A stretch of 6,889 bases of DNA from Anaerolineae bacterium (lineage in GTDB: Bacteria; Chloroflexota; Anaerolineae; SSC4; Amarolineaceae). Of this stretch, positions 1 through 6,364 are shown in pieces. The DNA is taken from the NCBI GenBank assembly GCA_013693795.1, contig CP059258.1:1993388-2000276 (forward strand), written 5' to 3'. A program made the position numbers and the translations under genes. The notes below the pieces were generated by a model that saw only the letters and a list, made by a program, of their open reading frames with translations, was not told the DNA's origin and did not search any database. Numbering within the stretch: the stretch's first letter is position 1; each line of letters opens with the position of its first letter.

Positions 1-786
1 GGTCGACATCACCTTGCCGTACATCTGCTCAGGCGGTTCATTGATCCCGATCGCGTTGCCGGTCGATTTGCTCATGCGCAGGTGGCCGTCGGTGCCCACC
101 AGGATGGGCAAGGTCAGCGCGATCTGGGGTCGTACGCCGTAGGCTTCGGCCAATTTGCGCCCTGCCATCAGGTTGAACAGCTGCTCCGTGCCGCCGACCT
201 GGACGTCGGCCTGCAGGGCCACCGCGTCGTAACCCTGCATCAACGCGTAAAAGAACTCGTGCAGCCAGATCGGGTCGCCGGCGGCGTAGCGCTTGCTGAA
301 ATTGTCACGCGCCAGGAACTGTTGCACCGTAAAGTGCGACGCCAGGCGGATTACGTCGGCGAAGCTCAGGGGCGCCAACCAATCGGCGTTGTAGCGGATC
401 TGCGTCTTCGCAGGATCGAGAATCTTGAACGCCTGATCGGTGTAGGTGCGGGCGTTGGCCGCGGTTTGTTCAGGTGTCAGCTGCTTGCGCACGCCTTCTT
501 TGTCGGAGGCATCACCAATCAGGCCGGTGAAGTTACCGATCAGAAACGTACATTCGTGACCCAGCTCCTGAAACTGGCGCAGCTTGCGCATCGGCACGGT
601 GTGCCCAAGGTGAATGTCTGGCGCCGAAGGGTCGATGCCGAGATAGACGCGCAGCGGTCGGCCGGCCTGCTGGGCCTCGATGAGACGGGCGCGCTCCTTT
701 TCCATGTTGATATAGGTCTGCGGGTCGCCAAAGTCGGCGCCACGCATCAGCAGGGAAACTTGCTCGTCGATCGATAAGGTGGGCAT
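1..786 (-). CDS. tyrS: Tyrosyl-tRNA synthetase, N-terminal 262 residues (3' end outside window)
   Basis: This class I aminoacyl-tRNA synthetase charges tRNA-Tyr with tyrosine in the cytoplasm. The frame is uninterrupted from an ATG at 786-784 to the window edge, giving 262 codons. Visible landmarks are the HIGH-type motif HLGH (residues 59-62, after [11 protein letters not shown]), the tyrosine-pocket block [19 protein letters not shown], and the KMSKS-type loop RMSKS (residues 237-241, coordinates 64-78). The family is usually about 400-430 residues, so the anticodon-binding and S4-like C-terminus lies beyond position 1. The start is supported by GGAAG about 8 nt upstream and by the typical family opening with DEQ and LLMRG. 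It is preceded by the terminator of the large coiled-coil gene and a candidate promoter, so it is probably its own transcription unit. The wording [11 protein letters not shown] and [15 protein letters not shown] resembles Chloroflexota TyrS, from memory. Identification is very secure. Confidence 0.97.
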   Translation of the reverse strand, partial: MPTLSIDEQVSLLMRGADFGDPQTYINMEKERARLIEAQQAGRPLRVYLGIDPSAPDIHLGHTVPMRKLRQFQELGHECTFLIGNFTGLIGDASDKEGVRKQLTPEQTAANARTYTDQAFKILDPAKTQIRYNADWLAPLSFADVIRLASHFTVQQFLARDNFSKRYAAGDPIWLHEFFYALMQGYDAVALQADVQVGGTEQLFNLMAGRKLAEAYGVRPQIALTLPILVGTDGHLRMSKSTGNAIGINEPPEQMYGKVMST

Positions 787-884
787 GGGTGTTTCTTCCG
801 AATGGTATGTCAGTCAATGATCACGCGGCCACAAAGACACCAGCGTGATGTGTGGTCTCCGGCGACCGTGTCAGAACCGGCGCC

Positions 885-913
885 ATTCTACCCCAAACCG
901 ATGGGGTCAACAA
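885..913 (-). promoter_or_regulatory. Candidate sigma-70-type promoter for tyrS
   Basis: On the minus strand, TAGAAT (885-890) is a good -10 hexamer. TTGTTG (908-913) lies 17 bp upstream as a moderate -35. The predicted start, near 878, gives a leader of about 90 nt before the tyrS ATG. The -35 overlaps the foot of the terminator hairpin, so the two signals are packed together. The leader contains an inverted repeat (ATCACGC at 820-826 with GCGTGAT at 843-849, 16-nt loop) that could form a hairpin. Only the motif match supports this. Confidence 0.45.
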
Positions 914-944
914 AACGGGGACACATGCGTGTCCCCCGTTTTGT
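910..944 (-). terminator. Intrinsic terminator after the large coiled-coil gene
   Basis: A near-perfect inverted repeat pairs 910-924 with 929-944. The stem core is GGGGACAC/GTGTCCCC with one bulged base, and the loop is ATGC. The stem is bordered by AAAA on one side and TTTT on the other, so it could work on both strands. It starts 10 nt after the TAA (956-954) of the large coiled-coil gene, exactly where a rho-independent terminator is expected, and it separates that gene from tyrS. Confidence 0.85.
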
Positions 945-953
945 ATGCCGGGT

Positions 954-1382
954 TTACCCCTCGTGCTGTTCCATCAGCGCCTGGGCGTCTTCGATCCAGC
1001 GTTCGGAACGCCGGCCGGAAATGGGCCGGTGACTCGATCAGTGATTCCAGCTGCTCGACCGTCGATTCGGCCAGGGCGCGGTAGGTGTAGATGCCCGCTT
1101 CGTACAGACGCTGCTCGTACGTTTGCGAGATGCCCGGTACGCGCTCGAAGTCATCGATGCGGTGGCTCACCCAAATGTGCCCGATGGTGTCACTCGACTG
1201 GGCCAGGCTGAAAGCCGACATACGGATCGCTTCGGGGTCCATCATGGCCCGGCGGATGCCTGCCTTGAGGACCTCAAAGAGGTCTTCGTCGTTCAAGTTG
1301 GCCACTTCCCAGTAGGTACCGATGCCGGCCTGGTAGAACCGGTCTTCGTAGGTCGAACCGATGCCCTCGATGTTGGTCAGGT
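954..1382 (-). other. Tandem helix-hairpin-helix (H3TH-like) C-terminal domain
   Basis: This is the C-terminal part of the large coiled-coil protein. It contains two related units: DLTNIEGIGSTYEDRFYQAG, followed by IGTYWEVANL (from about residue 987), and DFERVPGISQTYEQRLYEAG, followed by IYTYRALAES (from about residue 1063). The pattern of L/F-x-x-I/V-x-GI-x-x-x-Y-x-x-R-x-Y-x-AGI-x-TY is that of helix-hairpin-helix folds known as H3TH or DUF4332-like, which often occur at the end of bacterial coiled-coil proteins. Such folds bind DNA backbone in many proteins, but binding is not shown for this group and some copies serve as protein contacts. The last 18 or so residues lie in a different frame after an apparent extra base within CCGGCCGG near 1011-1018. 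Confidence 0.75.
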
Positions 1383-4339
1383 CCTGCGGCTGCGCGGTGC
1401 TGATGGGTTTGATGCCCAGCATGAACGCGGCCCGCATCGCGCCCGCCTTCAGATTCTGCACTACCGGTGACAGTGCTTGCGCGACGTCAGCCGTGGTCGA
1501 TTCACTTTCCGCAGTCTCGGCGGTAACCGCCTCCGCCAGCACGTTGGTCTCGCCTGTACGCTCACCCGCCGGTACTTCGAGCGCAACTGCCGGTTCGGCA
1601 TCCGCCACCGCGGCCGCAGTCAACTGGGCCGCACATCGTCGAGTTCGGCGGTGCGTTCCTGCAAGGCCGCTTCCAGCGTCGTCTTGTCGATCTGTACGGC
1701 GTCGTATTCGGCCTGCAGGCTGGCGACACGGGCCGCCAGCTCATCGCGCTCGGCGGTGATCTGCGCGGTTACATCCTCTGCCGGTTCGACCGACACGTCG
1801 GCCAGGGCCTGTTCCTTCTCGTGCAGAGCCGTTTCTAGCGTCGTCTTGTCGGCAGTCAGCGTAGCGATCTGCGCCTGCAGATCGGCGGTGGCCTGGTCCT
1901 TCACCTGCAGACTCGACTCCAGCGCGGCCTTGTCGGCGGTCAGGGCGTCGATCTGCGCCTGTAAGCTGGCAACGTCCGCGCTGGCCGCCTCGAGGTCGCT
2001 CTCGTGCCGCTTGATGAGGGCCGCCGAGGCCGCGGCGCCCGCCGTCAGGGCGGCCAGGCGGCCATCCCGATCTTCACGGCTCGCTTCCGACTCCTGCCCC
2101 AGCGTGGCGACCTGCTCATTGAGCGCGGCAATCTGGGCCTGGCCCCTTCCACCTGTTGGCTCAACTGTTCGACCTGCCCATTCAGGGAGGCGATCTGCGC
2201 GTTCAGGTTATCGATCGTGGTCTTGGATGTGGCCAGGTCGGACTGCAGGCTGGCAATCGCCTCATCCCTTTCCTGGATGGTGGTTTCGAGCGTGGCCTTG
2301 TCGGCCGTCAAGGTATCGATCTGCGCCCGGGCGGCCGCGATGTCGGTGTTCAGGGTATCGACGGTCGTCTTGAGTGTGGCCAGGTCGGCCTGCATGGCGG
2401 TGACGGCAGCATCCTTTTCCTGCATGCTGGCTTCCAGGCTGCTCTTGTCGGCCGTCAGGGCTTCCAACTGGGCGTGCAGTTCGGCGGCGGCCGCGTCCTT
2501 CTCCTGCACGTTGGCCTCGAGGGTTGCCCGATCGGCGCTCAGTGCGTCGAGCTGAGCCTGAATCTGGGCCGCGGTGCTGTCCTTCTCCTGCACGCTCGCT
2601 TCCAGCCCCACCTTGTCAGTCGTCAGGGCGTCCAACTGGGCTTGCAGCTCGGCCAGCGCGGCCTCCTTTTCCTGCACACTGGCTTCGAGGCCCGCCTTGT
2701 CGGTCGTCAGTGCCTCCAGCTGGGTTTGCAGCTCGGCGAAGGCGCTGTCCTTGTCCTGCACGCTCGCTTCCAGCCCCACCTTGTCAGTCGTCAGGGCGTC
2801 CAGCTGGGCTTGCAGCTCGGCCAGCGCGGCCTCCTTTTCCTGCACACTGGCTTCGAGGCCCGCCTTGTCGGTCGTCAGTGCCTCCAGCTGGGTTTGCAGC
2901 TCGGCGAAGGCGCTGTCCTTGTCCTGCACGCTGGATTCCAGGTTCGCCTTGTGCGCCAGAAGGGCGTCCAGCTGCTCCTGCTGCGCATCCAGGTTGGTCT
3001 GCAAGTCGGTCAGGGCGGTTTCTTTTTCTTGCAGGCTGACTTCGAGCGTGGCCCTGTCGGTGGTGAGGGTGTCCATTTGCGACTGCAGCGTGCCCAACTC
3101 GGTGGTCACGTTCGGCGCGTGTGGAGGCCTCGCCCAGGGTCGCTTCTTGCCGCTTGAGTTTGGCCAGCAGAGCCGCGACAGCCGCACCCAAGGCGCCCAA
3201 TACCGGCTGCGGCTGGGTCTCGACCGGGGCTGCAACGGCTTCATCCGTTACGACCGCAGCTTCCTCACCGGTCACAGCCACCGCCGCGGCAGCGGCTGGT
3301 TCCGCCGATGCTTCAGCGATCGTTTCCGCGGGCGCTTCGCCAGCTGATGTTGCGGTTTCTTCGGCAACGTAGGGTTGGGCCTCGGCCTCAAGGGCCATCA
3401 ACTGCCGCTGCAGGTCATCCCATTCCGTCTGACGGGCACCGAGTTGTGCTTCGAGGTCGGCCCTCGCCAGGTTGAGTGCCTCCAGCTCGGTATCCCGCGC
3501 CTGAACCTGTGCTTCCAGCCGACCCGTCCGGCGCCCAATTCGTCAGCATGGGTCTGACTGATGGCCAGCTGCTCCGTCAAATCGGTGATCTGCTGGTTGT
3601 AATCGGCGGTCTGGGCATCGAAACTGGTCTTGGCCTGCTCCAGAACCTCGAGATCACCCATCAGGGCTGACAGCTGAATCTCCAGGTCGGTGATTTGTGA
3701 CTCCTGACCGCTGACCTGAAGGGCCAGGCTTGCTTTGTCCGCATCGAGCGCGTCGCGCTCGGCCAGGGCGGCATCCAGTTGGGCTTTGGCTCTTCCAGCG
3801 CGGCCTGGGCCTCGGGCGTCGGGGCTATTTCGGCTTCACTTACGCTGCCGGGCGCCTCGACCAGTGCCGTACGCTGGGTCAGCTGTGCCTCCAGGTCGGC
3901 ATTCGCGGCCTGCGCCTGAGACAGTGCGGTGTGCAGCGACTCCACCTGTTCCAGCAGGCTGTACATCTCGGCCGACCGGCGGCGCCGCTGGTGTGATCGG
4001 GGCCAGGACACCATCGGCCACCTGGGCAACGAGCGTGTCGTACCGTTGGGTGCGTTCGTTGAGCGCTACAGCCAGTTGGGCGCTGATTTCGGACAGCAGA
4101 CTGACGTTGTAGCGCAGGGAGGCGATCTGTTCCATGGCTTCATCCTGGGTCAGTTGGCCCGTCCAGGAAGAAGAAGGGGTACGCGTTTTGGCTGCCAGCA
4201 CGTCGATCTCCTCGCGTAGCCGTGCCAGGGGATCGGCTTCGGTGGAGGTCGACCCGGCCGCGGCTGCGAGGGCCTCGGCGGCGGCCAGGGCATCCGGCGG
4301 TGATTTGGGTGGCAGACCATAGGAAGACAAGTAGTCCAT
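954..4339 (-). CDS. Large coiled-coil rod protein with C-terminal tandem H3TH domains, frameshifted in this sequence
   Basis: I do not recognise a named family for the whole protein. The ATG (4339-4337) follows AGAGGAGA (4346-4353) at ideal spacing, and the TAA is at 956-954. The frame changes seven times, near 3978, 3790, 3523, 3113, 2142, 1627 and 1013. Three look like one-base insertions and four like one-base losses. Correction gives 3387 nt, which is 1128 residues plus a stop. Layout after correction: residues 1-120, an Ala-rich start and helices; about 120-320, coiled coil; about 323-379, an Ala/Glu/Pro-rich linker (coordinates 3372-3205); about 380-396, a short hydrophobic helix around GALGAAVAALLAKL; about 410-905, coiled coil including an exact 28-residue repeat array; about 985-1110, two helix-hairpin-helix units. 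The acidic segment ending EDAQALMEQHEG closes the protein. No signal peptide is seen, so it is probably cytoplasmic. A structural or DNA-tethering role is inferred. No in-frame nonsense codon was noticed inside the restored frame, which argues against old decay. Confidence 0.8.
2444..2947 (-). repeat. Six tandem 84-bp units coding for exact 28-residue coiled-coil repeats
   Basis: Six consecutive units of exactly 28 residues (four heptads) run from ANLESSVQDKD to the LTADK before SSLEAS. The consensus is x-x-LEA-x-VQEKD-x-A-x-AELQAQLDALTTDK. Each unit has an acid/basic zone (EKD or DKD) and ends in DK or DR. Flanking units are longer by whole heptads (35 residues on one side, 49 on the other) or more diverged. 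They correspond to corrected residues about 465 to 632. The array lies inside the longest unbroken frame of the gene. Confidence 0.9.
2577..2912. repeat. Two near-identical 168-bp tandem copies
   Basis: Bases 2577-2744 and 2745-2912 differ at only two positions by eye (166/168 identical). Each encodes two of the 28-residue units. A third, more diverged start occurs at 2913. This is a recent in-frame duplication inside the coiled-coil gene. It is also a place where an assembler could gain or lose a copy. Confidence 0.92.
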
Positions 4340-4340
4340 G

Positions 4341-4437
4341 CTATTTCTCCTCTACCAGCTGACTGGCCATGTCGTTGCCGTCGCCTGGTGTGAACCAGGT
4401 ACGGGGTTGCCAGCCGCGTCGGTGATCGATCGTCTTG
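4341..4437 (-). pseudogene. Possible 3' remnant of a truncated gene
   Basis: The 97 nt just upstream of the large coiled-coil gene read in one frame as about 32 codons, containing PRTWFTPGDGNDMASQLVEEK and ending in TAG (4343-4341). That stop is one base before the ATG at 4339, the tight spacing of translationally coupled operon genes. The frame runs straight into the 67-bp inverted-repeat element at 4438. The frame could be the tail of a former upstream cistron cut off by that insertion. It is short and matches no family I know, and a second frame here (ITDAAGNPVPG) is also open, so this may be ordinary leader sequence. Confidence 0.25.
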
Positions 4438-4504
4438 GAGCCTATCCGAATAACAATCACAGGGCAACACTGTGGCGTGTTTTCCGGGTTATTCGGATAG
4501 GCTC
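4438..4504. mobile_element. 67-bp element with perfect 17-bp terminal inverted repeats
   Basis: GAGCCTATCCGAATAAC (4438-4454) is repeated in exact inverse at 4488-4504, leaving a 33-bp centre with no coding capacity. Long, perfect outward-facing ends on a tiny core are typical of a MITE or an internally deleted insertion sequence. The GAGCCT start recalls some IS5-type ends, but I cannot name the parent element. No clear target duplication is visible: the flanks are TTG on the left and TTA on the right. It abuts the left 154-bp MITE, with one base between it and that element's TA. A large stable RNA hairpin is an alternative role. Confidence 0.6.
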
Positions 4505-4507
4505 TTA

Positions 4508-4661
4508 GTACTACAACCGTACTTGTCATGCTGAGGCCCGTCGTTTGGGCCGAAGCATCTGGTTTGCCAGCGCGAGACGCTTCGCTGACGGTCTGGGGTG
4601 CCGAAATCTGGCCGCAACACCGGCTCAACGAGACATTGCCAGCGAAGTACGGTTGTAGTAC
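4508..4661. mobile_element. 154-bp MITE-like element, copy 1
   Basis: The ends are long inverted repeats (TACTACAACCGTACTT at the left, its exact reverse complement at the right), and the element is flanked by TA at 4506-4507 and 4662-4663. TA duplication and NTAN targets are typical of IS630/Tc1-mariner-type transposition, so this is probably a non-autonomous relative. The interior has no convincing gene. It can fold into hairpins, for example ATGCT...GGCCC with GGGCC...AGCAT near 4529-4556. The interior block beginning GTCATGCTGAGG and reaching GAAGCATCT resembles, from memory, a family of dispersed bacterial repeats. About 96% identical to the copy at 5057-5210 and in the same orientation. 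Confidence 0.85.
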
Positions 4662-4663
4662 TA

Positions 4664-4865
4664 GAGTCAACCGTCCCTACGGGACGGGCGCGTATCCCAC
4701 GCGGCATGGGCTAAAGTCGGGCGTCCCTACGGGACGCGATCTCGCGCCATACATTCCACCCCGTCGCGGCGTTCGGCCCTAAAGTCGGGCGTCCCTACGG
4801 GACGCGATCGCGCGCTATGCCTTCCGCCCCGATAGGGTGCTCGACATTCGCTCTCCATCGCATCG
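4664..4865. repeat. Palindrome-rich intergenic DNA with three CGTCCC-TAC-GGGACG copies
   Basis: The 15-bp palindrome CGTCCCTACGGGACG occurs at 4672-4686, 4722-4736 and 4790-4804. The last two sit in a longer direct repeat (4711-4762 and 4779-4830), identical over its first 30 bp and with five mismatches over 52 bp. All three copies have TAC at the centre, the reverse orientation of the four copies to their right. No gene is supported here; short open frames in this stretch simply translate the palindromes. Confidence 0.85.
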
Positions 4866-5035
4866 CGTCCCGTAGGGACGCATGAATTGAGCTTCGGGAC
4901 GTACACGTTCTCGAGCGTCCCGTAGGGACGCATGAATTAAGCTTCGGGACGTACACGTTCTCGAGCGTCCCGTAGGGACGCATGAATTGAGCTTCGGGAC
5001 GTACACGTTCTCGAGCGTCCCGTAGGGACGCATGA
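4866..5035. repeat. 50-bp tandem repeat array with palindromic heads (3.4 copies)
   Basis: Units start at 4866, 4916, 4966 and 5016 (the last is partial). Each consists of the palindrome CGTCCCGTAGGGACG followed by 35 bp beginning CATGAATT. The three full units differ only at one base (GAATTGA versus GAATTAA). The tail of each unit contains CGGGACG, which can also pair with the CGTCCCG of the next palindrome, so two alternative hairpins compete. The spacers are the same sequence rather than unique, so this is not a CRISPR. Fifty is not a multiple of three and no gene reads through. Confidence 0.93.
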
Positions 5036-5056
5036 TATTCGCCATCTGCTTGCCTA

Positions 5057-5210
5057 ATACTACAACCGTACTTGTCATGCTGAGGCCCGTCGTTTGGGCC
5101 GAAGCATCTGGCTTGCCAGCGCGAGACGCTTCGCTAGCGGTCTGGGATGCCGAAATCTGGCCGCAACACCGGCTCAACGAGACATTGCCAGCGAAGTACG
5201 GTTGTAGTAT
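5057..5210. mobile_element. 154-bp MITE-like element, copy 2
   Basis: Same length and orientation as the copy at 4508-4661, with six differences seen by eye. Flanking TA is at 5055-5056 and 5211-5212. The outermost base pair differs between copies in a matched way: G/C at the ends of copy 1 and A/T here, so the inverted repeat stays perfect. The right junction supplies the stop codon of the small coiled-coil gene. Confidence 0.85.
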
Positions 5211-5931
5211 TAGCCACGCGCCCTGCCACGCAGCGCTTCCAGTTCCTGCGTCAGCAGTGCAATACGGGCGTTGGCCTGGTTGAGGGCGTCTTCCTTCAGT
5301 TTGATCATGGTGGACGTCACGAGGGCCATCTCACCGGCGACGTCACCGCGGCCCGGTGCAGCCGTGACTCCAACTCGTCCTTGACGGTGGCCATGGTGGC
5401 CAGGTTGACCTTGGTGCTCTGCAAACCGGAAGTTGCGGCAACGATCATCTTGTCGCGTTCCTGCATCTGGCCCTGCAAAGTACGATGTTGCGGTACGCCT
5501 CATTGAGGGCAGTGTCCTTGGCCGCCAGGTTCTGGGTCATCGCCTCGACGTTGACCGTCATCTTGCTCAACTCGTCCTGGCTCTGGGCCAGGCGGGCGGT
5601 GAGTCGGTCACTTCGCTATCGAGGGTGGTCTTGGCGTCTTGCAGTGACTGAAAATCGGTTTGAACCGTCGTCAGCCGCTTCTGCGTGTCGGCCAGGTCAG
5701 CGCCGGAACTGGTGACGTTAGTCTGCAGAGATTGGACCTGAGCCTGGGCACTGGCCAGGTTCTGACTGGTCGATTTCAGCTTGGTTTCGACCAGCGATGC
5801 GGGCTTCTGAACTGCTGACGGGCGCCGCGTCCGGGCAGGTAGCCAATCAGCCAGCCAATGATGATGCCGATCAGGGCGGCACCGCCAAGAACGAGCCAAT
5901 CCTGCTGCGAGAGGGTCGAGAAATAATCCAT
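5210..5931 (-). CDS. Membrane-anchored coiled-coil protein, frameshifted in this sequence
   Basis: I do not recognise a named family. The ATG (5931-5929) is preceded by GGAGG (5939-5943) with a 7-nt spacer. The TAA is at 5212-5210. One-base losses appear near 5807, 5604, 5480 and 5358. Restoring four bases gives 726 nt, or 241 residues. Residues 1-11 are MDYFSTLSQQD. Residues 12-32 form one membrane helix with glycines at 22, 26, 30 and 34 (GIIIGWLIGYLPG), followed by RGARQQ, so the chain after it should be cytoplasmic by the positive-inside rule. The rest (about 45-235) is a heptad-rich coiled coil with TKLKSTSQNLASAQAQVQSL early and ALLTQELEALRGRARG at the end. General shape resembles small membrane-tethered coiled-coil proteins such as YhcB, but no homology is claimed. 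It lies upstream of the large coiled-coil gene, same strand, separated by about 870 bp of repeats. Confidence 0.78.
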
Positions 5932-6138
5932 GGTACAGCCTCCGTATGGTGTGTGGTGGTAGCGATTTTGATGCCGTCACTTGAACGCAGCAAGCACCCC
6001 GTGACCGGCTCTATGGACAGGGTGATCCGTCTCGTCCATGCGAGTTCAGAATGCCAATAGCAAGGCAGCCGGACTAGACAGATTCTCTGTGGTAACAACT
6101 GGCGTGTGAGCCGCCGCGTGCAAGTGAGGTTCGCCTGT

Positions 6139-6168
6139 ATTATAAGCGTATATGCTTGTGATGGGCAA
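6139..6168 (-). promoter_or_regulatory. Promoter for the small coiled-coil gene
   Basis: On the minus strand a perfect TATAAT (6139-6144) lies 18 bp downstream of TTGCCC (6163-6168), four of six matches to the -35 consensus. The start would be near 6131, giving an untranslated leader of about 200 nt. A small inverted repeat (AAGC at 6144-6147 with GCTT at 6154-6157) lies in the spacer and could be an operator, though it is short enough to be chance. Confidence 0.55.
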
Positions 6169-6334
6169 ATCCCCACTGGCGGCGTTGTGTTGAGGTTCGC
6201 CAGCGAACAGGCCTCCGCGTAGGGTTGGGCCAACGTGCGAAAGTGGGCCACGAAGGGGAAGTCGTTGCCTGACGTGGGCTGAGCGGAGTTCGGCGCGCCG
6301 CGCCCGCGGCGACATATCGCCCGCTGGTGACAGA

Positions 6335-6364
6335 TTGGGCACAGGGGCGGGGGCGTGTTATCAT
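6335..6364 (+). promoter_or_regulatory. Possible leaderless promoter for the HAD gene
   Basis: TATCAT (6359-6364) lies 18 bp after TTGGGC (6335-6340). The expected transcription start, about seven bases on, falls at or next to the A of the ATG at 6372. No proper ribosome binding site occurs at normal spacing before that ATG; the only purine-rich stretch (6344-6353) is too far away. The -35 match is weak. Confidence 0.35.

Noticed and set aside
82..777. Plus-strand 231-codon open frame across tyrS
   Set aside because: It is the antisense of a highly conserved synthetase whose motifs are clear on the minus strand.
787..909. T-box riboswitch upstream of tyrS
   Set aside because: The minus-strand leader contains TTTGTGGCCGCG, loosely like the T-box sequence, but the leader is only about 90 nt, with no room for a stem I and no tyrosine specifier loop seen.
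1477..3347. Long plus-strand open frames opposite the large coiled-coil gene (for example 1477-2373, 2156-3157, 2574-3347)
   Set aside because: They mirror a GC-rich repeated coding strand, have Ser/Cys/Arg-rich or repeated low-complexity translations, and lack sensible starts and domains. The minus strand gives heptads and H3TH motifs.
954..4339. Programmed ribosomal frameshifting in the large gene
   Set aside because: There are seven shifts in both directions, without recurring slippery heptamers or downstream pseudoknots. Sequence error or decay explains them better.
4866..5035. CRISPR array
   Set aside because: The repeats are evenly spaced, but the sequences between the palindromes are copies of one another rather than unique spacers, and no cas gene is present.
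4489..5177. Small open frames in the repeat region encoding peptides such as RPYGT and AQTTGLSMTS
   Set aside because: They translate the palindromes and MITE copies, change frame with each 50-bp unit, and have no supported start signals.
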